From assembly GCF_020329485.1 (NCBI RefSeq), contig NZ_JAGKJI010000040.1:1-60666 (forward strand): a DNA stretch of 60,666 nt, in the 5' to 3' direction. The stretch comes from Bradyrhizobium cenepequi. Lineage in GTDB: Bacteria; Pseudomonadota; Alphaproteobacteria; Rhizobiales; Xanthobacteraceae. Both the position numbers and the translations under genes were made by a program. Position 1 is the stretch's first letter. Every line of letters begins with the position of its first letter. Below, piece after piece: positions 16,061 to 23,901 of the stretch. Under the pieces are notes generated by a model. The model searched no databases. It was not told the DNA's origin and was given only the letters and a program-made list of their open reading frames with translations.

Positions 16061-16945
16061 ATGGCCGATCGATCCTGGTTTTATGCATCCGAGGGCCAGC
16101 AAAAGGGTCCATTTCCAGAATCCCAGCTTCACGATTTCATCGCCCGAGGCACCGTCGGGCCGGATACGCTGGTCTGGACCGAGGGGATGTCGGGCTGGCA
16201 GAAGGCGGGCGAAGTTCCTGGGCTGATCCCGGATAGCTCCGACCCACTGGCAACTGGACCTGGGAGCACTCCGACCGTCGGCGCCGCCAGCTATACCGGT
16301 GGCGCGTTGTCGATCGATTTCGAGGTCTGGGAGATCACCTGGCGAACCATCGTGCTCTGGTTGGGCCTGATCTTCATCATTCCGACGCCATGGGTCATCG
16401 TGATGTACTGCCGGTGGATCGTGTCCTCCGTGCACGTTCCAGGGCGACCCAATCTCTCGTTTACCGGTCAACCGCTGACGCTGTTCTGGTATTTCGCGGC
16501 GGTAGCGCTCTTTATTGCCGTCGCCATGATCGGCTCGGAGGTGCTGAACAACTTGATGTTGCTCGTCCAGATCGCGCTATACTGGCTGTTGATTAAATGG
16601 TTCGTAGCCAACATCGCCGCAAATGGCCAGCCGCTCGGCCTGAGTTTCAGCGGCTCGATCTGGGCCTATCTCGGCTGGAATATCTTTGTCGTACTTTCAG
16701 TGATTACCATCATCGGTTGGGCGTGGGTCTACACGGCGCAGGTGCGGTGGATCTGCCGCAATATCGACGGCACACGTCGCGAGGTGATCTTCAAGGCGTC
16801 GGGGCTGGACATGCTGTGGCGAACCATCGTGTTCGCGATCGGCTGCGCCTTCCTGATTCCGATTCCCTGGGCGTTGCGCTGGTACACGAAATGGTACGTG
16901 TCGCAATTCGCGCTGATCGAGCGCAGCACGCTCGCCAACGCGTAG
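16061..16945 (+). CDS. GYF_2-domain, DUF898-like multi-pass membrane protein
   Basis: 294 aa. Residues 5–55 form a GYF_2 (DUF4339) module: WFYASEGQQKGPFPESQL and TLVWTEGMSGWQKAGEV. A Gly/Ser/Thr-rich linker follows. The remainder carries about six hydrophobic helices with an internally repeated pattern (WEITWRTIVLWLGLIFIIPTP and LDMLWRTIVFAIGCAFLIPI), resembling the DUF898 membrane family. GYF_2 modules are thought to bind peptides and often precede membrane domains; no function is established. An AAGGAAATGCC ribosome-binding site precedes the ATG. It is divergent from glnK copy 2. Confidence 0.8.
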   Translation: MADRSWFYASEGQQKGPFPESQLHDFIARGTVGPDTLVWTEGMSGWQKAGEVPGLIPDSSDPLATGPGSTPTVGAASYTGGALSIDFEVWEITWRTIVLWLGLIFIIPTPWVIVMYCRWIVSSVHVPGRPNLSFTGQPLTLFWYFAAVALFIAVAMIGSEVLNNLMLLVQIALYWLLIKWFVANIAANGQPLGLSFSGSIWAYLGWNIFVVLSVITIIGWAWVYTAQVRWICRNIDGTRREVIFKASGLDMLWRTIVFAIGCAFLIPIPWALRWYTKWYVSQFALIERSTLANA

Positions 16946-16992
16946 CGTGATCGGATGAGATGCCGATTGGCTTCACCTCTCCCGCTTGCGGG

Positions 16993-18170
16993 TAGGGCTA
17001 TCGCATATGGGCAAGTGCGGAGAGAAGGAAGTCATTGTTCCATCTGGCCTGGAGCATTTTGTGGCTGATGCGAGCAGGTCCTGGCGTTGCCTGCAGGATA
17101 TTGATGGCGAGCTTGCGGATGACGGCGAGGTTTTCCGGCCCGTGATCCTTGCGGCTGCGGCAGGCATCTTCGTCGAACACCGTATCGAGAACCCAGTGCA
17201 GGTTGTTCTCGATGCCCCAATGGGCACGCACGACGTCGAGCAACTTCTTGGCCGACAGCAGGCGCGAGGCCAGGAAGTATCGGAGCTTGTGCTTGGCGGG
17301 CTTGCCGGCGCTGGCGCGCCAACTGTCGATGCGGCCGACGGCAGCGATAGCGGGGAAGCCGTATTGCTTCGCCAACTGTGGTGCCGGCACGACGATGGCC
17401 TGCCGGCGCTCGACGCGGTCATGAGCGGAGGTCTTTCGCTGGCTCGCCCGCGCTGGCTTTCGGGCGGCATCGAGCAGCGCTTTGACGGCTTTGAAGAGCC
17501 GGCCTCGATTGCTCTTGATGGCCAACACGTAGTGGCCCTTCCGGTCGCGGATGGCCTGTGCCGTGTCGGGCCGGCAATGCAAGGCGTCGGCGGTGACAAG
17601 CGCACCGTCCAGATCGAGCAGGGCGAGGACTTCGAGAGCGCCGGCAACCTCGTTGCGATTGGGGGCCTTCCTCTGAGCCAACGCCATGCGTGTGCCTGCC
17701 GCCCAGACATTGACCATGTGCAGCGGCATGGACTGCCGGCCCCGCGGGAAGGCTCCGCGCAGGGCCTTGCCGTCGATACTGACCATCCCCCTGACGCCGA
17801 AACTCTTGCCGAGCTTGCGCAGGACCGCTTCCAGACCCTTCGGGTCCAGTGCCCGGAAGACGTTGTTGAACGTATCGTGGCTGGGAATGCCGTGTCTGAG
17901 TTCCAGGAGCCGCCGCAACAGCTCCTCTCGGCCTTTGCCGAAGAACTCGAACTCGGTGCAGGTCTTGGCGCCGGCCAGCGTCGCCGCCAAGGCGATGACG
18001 AGGATATCCACCAGACTGTGTTTGGCGTTGCTGGCACGCGGATCCTTGAGCGGGCGAAACATGCGCCTGACATTGCGCATTTGGGTCTCCTTCCGAAAGC
18101 GGGAGACACTCCAAGAATCCAATTCGCGCCGCTATGCAATACTTCTCCATGGCCATATGCGATTCCCCTA
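16993..18170 (-). mobile_element. Intact ISAs1-family insertion sequence (1178 bp)
   Basis: The termini are imperfect 21-bp inverted repeats: left TAGGGCTATCGCATATGGGCA, right (complement) TAGGGGAATCGCATATGGCCA, three mismatches. A perfect 10-bp target duplication CGCTTGCGGG flanks it (16983–16992 and 18171–18180). One complete transposase gene fills it. The uninterrupted target is recognisable as a family B repeat, so the boundaries are firm and the insertion looks recent. Confidence 0.93.
16998..18080 (-). CDS. ISAs1-family transposase
   Basis: 360 aa DDE transposase, full length. Segments typical of ISAs1 (DDE_Tnp_1-associated plus DDE domain): an N-terminal LKDPRASNAKHSLVDILVIA, then HGIPSHDTFNNVFRALDP, the first acidic residue in VSIDGKALRGA, the second in VTADALHCRPDTAQ, and the Glu region near AHWGIENNLHWVLDTVF. 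The ATG at 18080 is chosen because GGAAGGAGA sits just before it; a longer extension to 18122 lacks such a site. The TAG stop lies within the left terminal inverted repeat. Confidence 0.95.
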   Translation of the reverse strand: MRNVRRMFRPLKDPRASNAKHSLVDILVIALAATLAGAKTCTEFEFFGKGREELLRRLLELRHGIPSHDTFNNVFRALDPKGLEAVLRKLGKSFGVRGMVSIDGKALRGAFPRGRQSMPLHMVNVWAAGTRMALAQRKAPNRNEVAGALEVLALLDLDGALVTADALHCRPDTAQAIRDRKGHYVLAIKSNRGRLFKAVKALLDAARKPARASQRKTSAHDRVERRQAIVVPAPQLAKQYGFPAIAAVGRIDSWRASAGKPAKHKLRYFLASRLLSAKKLLDVVRAHWGIENNLHWVLDTVFDEDACRSRKDHGPENLAVIRKLAINILQATPGPARISHKMLQARWNNDFLLSALAHMR

Positions 18171-18326
18171 CGCTTGCGGGGGAGGTCGGCGCGTAAGCGC
18201 CGGGTGGGGGCTTTCTCCACTCAAAGAGTGTCGATCGCGGAGACACCCCCACCCCAGCCCTCCCCCGCAAGCGGCGCAAGCGGGAGACGGAGCGCAGTTT
18301 CATCGCGGCTGCAATTCTACCGCGCG

Positions 18327-19187
18327 CTACTTCCGCTCGCGCACCGAACCTTCCTGTGCCACTGACGCCACCAGCGTGCCGTCGGGCTTGAAGATCAGGC
18401 CGCGCGTCAGGCCGCGACCTGATTGCGCGCTCGGCGAATCCTGCGCGTAGAGCAGCCATTCGTCGGCGCGGAACGGTCGGTGAAACCACATCGCGTGATC
18501 GAGGCTTGCCGGCATCATGCGCTTGTCGAACAGCGTGCGGCCATAGCGCGCCATCACCGCATCGAGCAATGAGAAGTCGGAGGCGTAAGCGAGCGCGCAC
18601 AGATGCAGGGCGGGGTCGTCGGGCAGTTTGGCCGCGGTGCGGATCCAGACATGGATGCGGCCGCCCTCGATCTTCTGGCCGAAATAGCGGCCGAGCTCGA
18701 CCGGGCGCAGCTCGATCGGCCGATCGGATTCGTAGTAGCGGCGGATGAAGTCCGGCATTTCACGGAACATCGGCTGCTTCGACACCTCCTCCGCGGTGAG
18801 CTTTTCCGGCGGCGCCACGTCCGGCATCTTCTCCTGGTGATCGAACGCGCCCTGCTCCTCGGCGTGGAATGACACCATGATCGAGAAGATGGCATTGCCA
18901 TGCTGGATCGCGGTGACGCGGCGGGTCGAATAGCTCTTGCCGTCGCGCAGCCGCTCGACCTGATAGATGATCGGGACCTGCGGGTCGCCCGGCAGGATGA
19001 AATAGCAATGGATCGAATGCGGCAGGCGGCCCTCGACGGTGCGGCAGGCCGCGACCATAGCCTGGCCGATCACCTGGCCCCCGAACACCCGCTGCCAGCT
19101 TGTCTTCGGGCTGTTGCCGCGGAACAGGTTCACCTCGAGCGGCTCGAGATCCAGGATGGACAGCAGGTCAATCAGGCTTTTTGACAT
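18327..19187 (-). CDS. tesB: Acyl-CoA thioesterase II (TesB)
   Basis: 286 aa, normal length for the double hot-dog TesB family, which hydrolyses medium- and long-chain acyl-CoA. The N-terminal hot-dog has RVFGGQVIGQAMVAA and SIHCYFILPGDP. The second has LCALAYASDFSLLD (catalytic Asp), SLDHAMWFHRPFRADEWLL and a C-terminal GLIFKPDGTLVASVAQEG. The ATG at 19187 follows GAGGAAG with good spacing. It stands alone, convergent with the insertion sequence side. Confidence 0.94.
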   Translation of the reverse strand: MSKSLIDLLSILDLEPLEVNLFRGNSPKTSWQRVFGGQVIGQAMVAACRTVEGRLPHSIHCYFILPGDPQVPIIYQVERLRDGKSYSTRRVTAIQHGNAIFSIMVSFHAEEQGAFDHQEKMPDVAPPEKLTAEEVSKQPMFREMPDFIRRYYESDRPIELRPVELGRYFGQKIEGGRIHVWIRTAAKLPDDPALHLCALAYASDFSLLDAVMARYGRTLFDKRMMPASLDHAMWFHRPFRADEWLLYAQDSPSAQSGRGLTRGLIFKPDGTLVASVAQEGSVRERK

Positions 19188-19208
19188 GAAAGCTTCCTCT
19201 TCCGCCGT

Positions 19209-19301
19209 CATTCCGGGGCGCGTCGTAGGTAGGCGCGAACCCGGAATCTCGCGCCGAAAACCTCTGGATTCCGGGTTCGCGCTGGCGCGCGCCCCGGAAT
19301 G
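19209..19301. repeat. Palindromic repeat, family A (copy 2)
   Basis: The arms CATTCCGGGG (19209–19218) and CCCCGGAATG (19292–19301), with inner GGAATC and GATTCC arms, match copy 1. It lies just upstream of tesB. Confidence 0.85.
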
Positions 19302-19344
19302 ACGGTGCGTGGGATGAGATCATGATCTCATCCCTTTACTATTT

Positions 19345-19392
19345 GAGCATGATCCTTCGGAAAACCTGTTTCCACTTTTCCGGATCATGCTC
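19345..19392. repeat. Palindromic repeat, family C (copy 1)
   Basis: GAGCATGATC at the left and GATCATGCTC at the right, around a TTCCACTTTTCCGGA core. Related copies: 22863–22981, 41214–41287 and 53548–53616. A 5' extension (ATGATCTCATCCCTTT) is shared with the second copy. Confidence 0.8.
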
Positions 19393-19479
19393 TAAGCACC
19401 TTGTTTGGTGCCACTGTTTCGCCCAGCTGTTATCAGGTAGCAAGCACAGTCTGAGGGCATGAGCACGTAAGGGACTTGC

Positions 19480-20700
19480 ATGTCGGCACAGCGAGGCATT
19501 GTCATTTGCGGGGGCGCCTTTGCGGGTTTGGCGCTGGCCCTGGCGGTGCGCCAGGGGCTGGGCACCGAAATCCCCGTCATCGTGACCGATCCGGCGCTCG
19601 GGCAGCGCCCGAGCCGCGATCCGCGGGCGACCGCGATCGTCGCCGCCTGCCGCCGGTTGTTCGAGGCGATCGGCATCTGGGGCGAGATCGCGGAAACCAC
19701 GCAGCCGATCCTCGATATGGTCGTCACCGATTCCCGGCTCGACGATGCCACGCGCCCGGCTTTCCTGACCTTTGCCGGCGATGTCGAACCCGGCGAGCCC
19801 TTTGCGCATATGGTCGAGAACAGGCTTCTGATCGACGCGCTGGTGGCGCGCACCGAGGCCGCCGGCATCGATCTGCGCGCGACCGCGGTCTCAAACTTCG
19901 AAGCCAATGCCGATCTCGTCAGCGTGACGCTCGCAGATGGCAGTGTGATCGAAGCGAGCCTGCTGGTGGCTGCGGATGGCGCGCGCTCGAAGCTGCGCGA
20001 GCGCGCCGGCATCGTCACCCATGGCTGGGACTACGATCAGTCCGGCATCGTCGTCACGGTCGGTCATGAGCGCGACCACCAAGGCCGCGCCGAAGAGCAC
20101 TTCCTGCCCGCCGGTCCGTTTGCGATCCTGCCGCTGAAGGGAAAACGCTCGTCGCTGGTGTGGACCGAGAACCGCGAGGAAGCTTCCCGCATCGTCGGCT
20201 TGAGCGAAGCGGAATTCCACGACGAACTGGAACGGCGCTTCGGCCTGCATCTCGGCGAGGTCAAGGCGCTCGATAAGCCCCGCGCGTTTCCGCTCGGCTA
20301 TTTCGTCGCGCGCTCCTTCATCGGCGAACGGCTGGCGCTGGTCGGCGACGCCGCGCATCTAATCCACCCCATTGCAGGACAGGGGCTCAACATGGGCCTC
20401 AAGGACGTCGCGGCATTGGCGGAAGTCGTGGTCGATGCGGCACGGCTCGGCATCGATCTTGGCCAGGCCGATGTGCTCGAGCGCTACCAGCGCTGGCGCC
20501 GCTTCGACACCATGGCGATGGGGGTCGCGACCAATTCGCTGAACTTCCTGTTCTCCAACGAGTCGACGTTGTTGCGAACCGTGCGCGACGTCGGGCTCGG
20601 CGTCGTCGACCGCCTGCCGCCGCTGAAAAGCTTGTTCATCCGCCAGGCGGCCGGCCTGTCGGGAGAAGTACCGCGGCTGTTGAAGGGTGAAGCGCTGTAA
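19480..20700 (+). CDS. UbiH/UbiF-family FAD-dependent monooxygenase (ubiquinone ring hydroxylase)
   Basis: 406 aa. An N-terminal FAD-binding Rossmann motif (GIVICGGAFAGLALAL, slightly degenerate GxGxxG), the DG motif VAADGARSKLRE, and the FAD-ribityl motif ALVGDAAHLIHPIAGQGLN, all diagnostic of the UbiH/Coq6 group. These enzymes hydroxylate the ring of ubiquinone precursors; which carbon is targeted cannot be told from sequence. The AAGGGACTTGC ribosome-binding site fixes the ATG at 19480. It is monocistronic on the plus strand, convergent with the Trm112-like gene. Confidence 0.9.
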   Translation: MSAQRGIVICGGAFAGLALALAVRQGLGTEIPVIVTDPALGQRPSRDPRATAIVAACRRLFEAIGIWGEIAETTQPILDMVVTDSRLDDATRPAFLTFAGDVEPGEPFAHMVENRLLIDALVARTEAAGIDLRATAVSNFEANADLVSVTLADGSVIEASLLVAADGARSKLRERAGIVTHGWDYDQSGIVVTVGHERDHQGRAEEHFLPAGPFAILPLKGKRSSLVWTENREEASRIVGLSEAEFHDELERRFGLHLGEVKALDKPRAFPLGYFVARSFIGERLALVGDAAHLIHPIAGQGLNMGLKDVAALAEVVVDAARLGIDLGQADVLERYQRWRRFDTMAMGVATNSLNFLFSNESTLLRTVRDVGLGVVDRLPPLKSLFIRQAAGLSGEVPRLLKGEAL

Positions 20701-20702
20701 GC

Positions 20703-20775
20703 CGCGAATGGCGAATCGCGAGTGGCGAATGGAAGGGTTCTCCATTCGCCACTCCCTATTCGCTATTCGCCTCTT
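20703..20775. repeat. Inverted repeat between convergent genes
   Basis: GCGAATGGCGAATCGCGAGT and its near-complement (ACTCCCTATTCGCTATTCGC) flank GGAAGGGTTCTCC. It is probably a bidirectional terminator-like hairpin between the UbiH-family and Trm112-like genes. Confidence 0.55.
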
Positions 20776-20778
20776 CCA

Positions 20779-20976
20779 TCACTCGATCTTGCGCGCTTCT
20801 TCCGGCAGCATGATGGGGATGCCGTCGCGGATCGGATAAGCGAGCTTTGCCGAGCGCGAGATCAGTTCCTGCCGTGCGGCGTCGAACTCCAGCGGGCCCT
20901 TGGTGATCGGACAGACCAGGATTTCGAGGAGCTTCGGATCGGCGGTGCTTTCGGGATGATCGGTCGGGGCGCTCAT
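20779..20976 (-). CDS. Trm112-family small protein
   Basis: 65 aa. The core reads LLEILVCPITKGPLEFD, followed by LISRSAKLAYPIRDGIPIML, the standard bacterial Trm112/YcaR pattern. Only one Cys of the zinc-knuckle pairs seen in other lineages remains, so zinc binding is doubtful. Eukaryotic Trm112 activates methyltransferases; the bacterial role is unclear. A GGAAGACTGTC ribosome-binding site precedes the ATG. It follows the TetR gene by 41 bp on the same strand. Confidence 0.9.
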   Translation of the reverse strand: MSAPTDHPESTADPKLLEILVCPITKGPLEFDAARQELISRSAKLAYPIRDGIPIMLPEEARKIE

Positions 20977-21017
20977 GACAGTCTTCCAGCTTGAGGACTG
21001 TTCTCTATCACATCCGA

Positions 21018-21554
21018 TCAGCGCGCCGCCATCCGCAACAGTTCGTCGATGATCGCCTGCTGCTTGGCTTTTGGAAGCGGCTGCTCCGTCAGCGCTTGGC
21101 CGAGAAATGCCCAATAGAAGATCTGGGCGCGGATGCGGGCCACGTCGTCGGTGAGACCCGCCCGCTTCAGGAGGTCCTCGACATAGCCGAGCCGCCGCTG
21201 GTCGATCGCCTGCACGGCGGCCCGTGCGCCGGCGTCGACGTTCGCCCAGCTTCGGACGGCGTTTTCCAGTGCCAGCCTTTCGGAAAACACCCGGCGCAGC
21301 AGCACCGCCAGGGCGTCGGAACCCGCCGCTGCCGCCTCGACATCGACGATGATCCGCTCGGCGGCGATCTCGCGCCAATGTTTCAGGACGGCGGCGTGAT
21401 AGGCGGCGATATCGGCGAAGTGCCAGTAAAAGCTGCCACGGGAGACGCCCATCTCTTTTGCCAAGGGTTCGGCCTTCAGCGCGGTGAAGCCGCGTTTTGC
21501 CAGTGCTTTCAGGCCCTGGTCGAGCCAGTCCTTTGCGGAAAGCTGATCGGTCAT
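21018..21554 (-). CDS. TetR/AcrR-family transcriptional regulator
   Basis: 178 aa. The N-terminal helix-turn-helix (WLDQGLKALAKRGFTALKA, then KEMGVSRGSFYWHFAD) is a canonical TetR DNA-binding domain; the C-terminal all-helical part is the ligand/dimer domain. The start at 21554 (MTDQLSAKDW) is preferred; upstream ATGs at 21566 and 21581 would place coding sequence into the operator. Two palindromes lie in the divergent promoter region, implying it represses itself and the membrane-protein gene at 21648. The inducer is unknown. Confidence 0.92.
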   Translation of the reverse strand: MTDQLSAKDWLDQGLKALAKRGFTALKAEPLAKEMGVSRGSFYWHFADIAAYHAAVLKHWREIAAERIIVDVEAAAAGSDALAVLLRRVFSERLALENAVRSWANVDAGARAAVQAIDQRRLGYVEDLLKRAGLTDDVARIRAQIFYWAFLGQALTEQPLPKAKQQAIIDELLRMAAR

Positions 21555-21579
21555 GCGGAGCACCATCGTTGGTCCGACC

Positions 21580-21638
21580 ATACATCAGTGTATTGACAGG
21601 CGCCAAGGCGCGGCCGATAACCATACACTACTGTATGG
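21580..21638 (+). promoter_or_regulatory. Divergent promoter with two TetR operators
   Basis: Operator 1: ATACATCAGTGTAT (21580–21593), arms ATACA/TGTAT. Operator 2: CCATACACTACTGTATGG (21621–21638), perfect 7-bp arms. Their centres are 43 bp apart, about four helical turns. Between them lie a perfect -35 TTGACA (21593–21598), a 17-bp spacer and a -10-like GATAAC (21616–21621). Operator 2 runs into the GGAGG ribosome-binding site of the downstream gene. Confidence 0.75.
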
Positions 21639-21647
21639 AGGCGAACG

Positions 21648-21998
21648 ATGCGCGATATCCTGCTGCAATGTTCCGGCCTCGCTGCGATCGCGGCGGCGCT
21701 GATCCACGGTTACCTCGGCGAGTTCAAGGTGTTTCCGAAAATGACGATCGAGCCGGCGCGGCTTCGCACGCTGATCCGGCTGGTCTGGCAGGCCGGCACG
21801 GTGGCGTGGATCGGCGGCGGCGTGCTGCTGCTCGCCGCGCCCTGGATGGCCTCGGACGTGGCGCGGCACTGGATCGTCGTCACGCTCGCCTGCGTATTTG
21901 CTTTTGCGGCCTTCGCCAACGCGGTTGCGACACGCGGTCGCCATTTCGGTTGGATGGCGCTCGGCGCCGTGGTGGCAATGGCGGTTGCGGGGTATTAG
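21648..21998 (+). CDS. Small four-helix membrane protein controlled by the adjacent TetR
   Basis: 116 aa with four predicted membrane helices (about 8–24, 43–65, 74–93, 98–115). I do not recognise a characterised family beyond 'conserved hypothetical membrane protein'. The GGAGG site before the ATG is strong. It is divergent from the TetR gene and shares its operators, so it is the likely regulated target, perhaps a small transporter or membrane stress protein; this is inference from context. Confidence 0.78.
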   Translation: MRDILLQCSGLAAIAAALIHGYLGEFKVFPKMTIEPARLRTLIRLVWQAGTVAWIGGGVLLLAAPWMASDVARHWIVVTLACVFAFAAFANAVATRGRHFGWMALGAVVAMAVAGY

Positions 21999-22018
21999 CC
22001 GGCCACGCCCAACACTGT

Positions 22019-22120
22019 CATTCCGGGGCACGCGCAGCGTGAACCCGGAATCCATCGCGCCGCAGCGCCGCTGGAGAAATGGATTCCGGGCTAGCCTAGT
22101 CCTTCGGACGCCCCGGAATG
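22019..22120. repeat. Palindromic repeat, family A (copy 3)
   Basis: CATTCCGGGG (22019–22028) and CCCCGGAATG (22111–22120) with inner GAATCCAT and ATGGATTC arms. It lies between convergent genes. Confidence 0.85.
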
Positions 22121-22152
22121 ACGGCAGAGGAGAATGACGGACGGGGCGCGAA

Positions 22153-22827
22153 TCACTGCAGCGGCGGGTCGCCGCTGGTGCGCTTCTTGGCGAGATCCAT
22201 CTCGGTTACCGCGATCAGGATTTCGGCGCGGGTCTTGAGGTCGGGTGCCTCCAGCATCGCCTGCTTTTCCGCCGGTCCATAGGGCGACATCATCGCCAGC
22301 GCGTTGACGAGCGCCTCATTGGGCGCGGCTTCGATGCCGGCCCAGTCGACCTTCAGATTGTTGGCCTTGAGGAAGTCCGTCAGCACTGAGAGCAGCGCTT
22401 CCCGGTCGACATCCTCCTCGCCCTTGCGCGCGACGAAATCATCCTTGAAGGAGAAGAAATCGACCTTGCACTGGCGATAGGGGGTCAGCACGTTGAGCTC
22501 CTCGACCACCTTGAAGCGCGCCACGCCGGTGAGCTCAAGGATGTAGCGGCCGTCGCCGGATTCGGCGAGCTGGGTGATGCGTCCGGCGCAGCCGATGCGG
22601 AACAGCACCGGCGTCGCTTCATTGTGCGAATGAGTCACGTCGGGCTGGATCATGCCGATCAGCCGATGGCCGTCGCGGAAGGCATCGTCGACCATCGCGA
22701 GATAGCGCGGCTCGAAGATGTTGAGCGGCATCTGGCCGCGTGGCAACAGCAGCGCGCCGGCAAGCGGGAACACCGGGATGACCTCGGGGAGTTCGGCCGG
22801 GCCCCGATATTCGGCATTGATCGGCAT
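22153..22827 (-). CDS. Lon N-terminal (substrate-binding) domain protein
   Basis: 224 aa, a free-standing LON-SB/PUA-like domain with no ATPase or protease part. Typical segments: PVFPLAGALLLPRGQMPLNIFEPRYLAM, IGCAGRITQL and GDGRYILELTGVARFKV. Its role is unknown; such proteins are widespread in alphaproteobacteria. The ATG at 22827 (MPINAEYRG) matches family starts. It follows the thioredoxin-like gene on the same strand with a repeat in between, so co-transcription is uncertain. Confidence 0.9.
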   Translation of the reverse strand: MPINAEYRGPAELPEVIPVFPLAGALLLPRGQMPLNIFEPRYLAMVDDAFRDGHRLIGMIQPDVTHSHNEATPVLFRIGCAGRITQLAESGDGRYILELTGVARFKVVEELNVLTPYRQCKVDFFSFKDDFVARKGEEDVDREALLSVLTDFLKANNLKVDWAGIEAAPNEALVNALAMMSPYGPAEKQAMLEAPDLKTRAEILIAVTEMDLAKKRTSGDPPLQ

Positions 22828-22862
22828 CTGCGGCCCCGGTGTTATGCGCGCGCGTTACTCTA

Positions 22863-22981
22863 GATTATGATCCGATTATCCAAATCGGACTATAATCTCA
22901 TCTCTTTTGTTTGAGCATGACCATTTCGGAAAGCCGGTCTCCACTTTGCGCTACGCGGCTCTCCGGATCCGGATCATGCTC
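22863..22981. repeat. Palindromic repeat, family C (copy 2), overlapping a stop codon
   Basis: Two parts: a hairpin GATTATGATCCGATT / AATCGGACTATAATC (22863–22897), then the family C core from GAGCATGACC (22913) to GGATCATGCTC (22981). The last base is also the first position of the complementary stop codon (TAG, 22983–22981) of the thioredoxin-like gene. Confidence 0.75.
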
Positions 22982-23901
22982 TAAGAGAACAGGATCGTCG
23001 AAAGCCGCTTCCGTCCCTCAACGGTTGCTTCATCCGCCCCGCCCCACGCCTCGAAAAACTGGATCAGCTGCTTGCGCGCGCCGTCGTCGTTCCAGTTGCG
23101 GTCGCGCTTGACGATCTCCAGGAGCTGGCCCGTCGCCTCGCTGCGCTTGCCCATCGCGTTCAGTGCGGTCGCAAGATCGAACCGCGCCTGATGATCGAGC
23201 GGATTTGCGGCGACTTTCTGTTCCAATTCGCCGACCGGACCGACCGATTGCGCCTGCTCGGCGAGGTCGATCGCGGCCTGCACCGCCGTCACAGCCGGAT
23301 CGTTGCGCTTGGACTCCGGCACCATGCCGAGCGTCTGCTTGGCCTGGTCGACTGCACCGGTCGTGACGTAGCATTTGGCGAGACCGGCGAGCGCGGCAAT
23401 ATTGGTGGCATCGATCCCGAGCACCTCGGCATAGATCTGCGCCGCGGCCGCAGCGTCGCCTTCGGCGAGCACGGCCTCGGCCTCCTTTAGGATTTCCGCA
23501 ATATTTGGCTCGCCCGCGGCCGGGACGCCCTTGGTCAGCCGCTCGATGAAGGCGTTGACCTGGCTCTCCGGGATCGCGCCCATGAAACCGTCAGCCGGTT
23601 GGCCGCCCACGAAGGCGATCACGGCCGGGATCGACTGGATGCCCATCTGGCCGGGGATCGACGGATGCTCGTCGATGTTCATCTTGACGAGCTTGACCCG
23701 GCCCCTGGCGTTGGTCACCGCCTTTTCCAGGATGGGGGTGAGCTGGCGACAGGGTCCGCACCAAGGCGCCCAGAAATCGATCAGCACCGGCTGGCGCTTC
23801 GACTCCTCGATGACGTCCTTGACGAACGTCTGGGTGGTCGTTTCCTTGATCAGATCGCCTGCCTGCGGCGCCGGACCGCCGCCCTGCTCAACTATCGTCA
23901 C
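22981..23901 (-). CDS. Thioredoxin-domain protein with TPR tail (CnoX/YbbN type)
   Basis: 306 aa. The thioredoxin domain carries WAPWCGPC (Cys48, Cys51) and the cis-Pro segment GIQSIPAVIAF. The C-terminal half is helical with tetratricopeptide-like repeats (EAEAVLAEGDAAAAAQIYAEVL; LDHQARFDLATALNAMG). This matches the YbbN/CnoX group of chaperone-like thioredoxins; unlike E. coli CnoX the full CGPC motif is kept, so redox activity is likely. The GTG at 23901 is chosen as the family-like start (MTIVEQ); upstream alternatives exist. Confidence 0.9.
   Translation of the reverse strand: MTIVEQGGGPAPQAGDLIKETTTQTFVKDVIEESKRQPVLIDFWAPWCGPCRQLTPILEKAVTNARGRVKLVKMNIDEHPSIPGQMGIQSIPAVIAFVGGQPADGFMGAIPESQVNAFIERLTKGVPAAGEPNIAEILKEAEAVLAEGDAAAAAQIYAEVLGIDATNIAALAGLAKCYVTTGAVDQAKQTLGMVPESKRNDPAVTAVQAAIDLAEQAQSVGPVGELEQKVAANPLDHQARFDLATALNAMGKRSEATGQLLEIVKRDRNWNDDGARKQLIQFFEAWGGADEATVEGRKRLSTILFS

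Larger units (their letters stand above)
16974..18290. repeat. Palindromic repeat, family B (copy 2), split by an insertion sequence
   Basis: CACCTCTCCCGCTTGCGGG at the left (16974–16992) and CGCTTGCGGGGGAGGTCGGC onward at the right (from 18171) join into the sequence seen intact at 28210 and 30904. The insertion sequence 16993–18170 lies inside the left arm. Confidence 0.88.
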
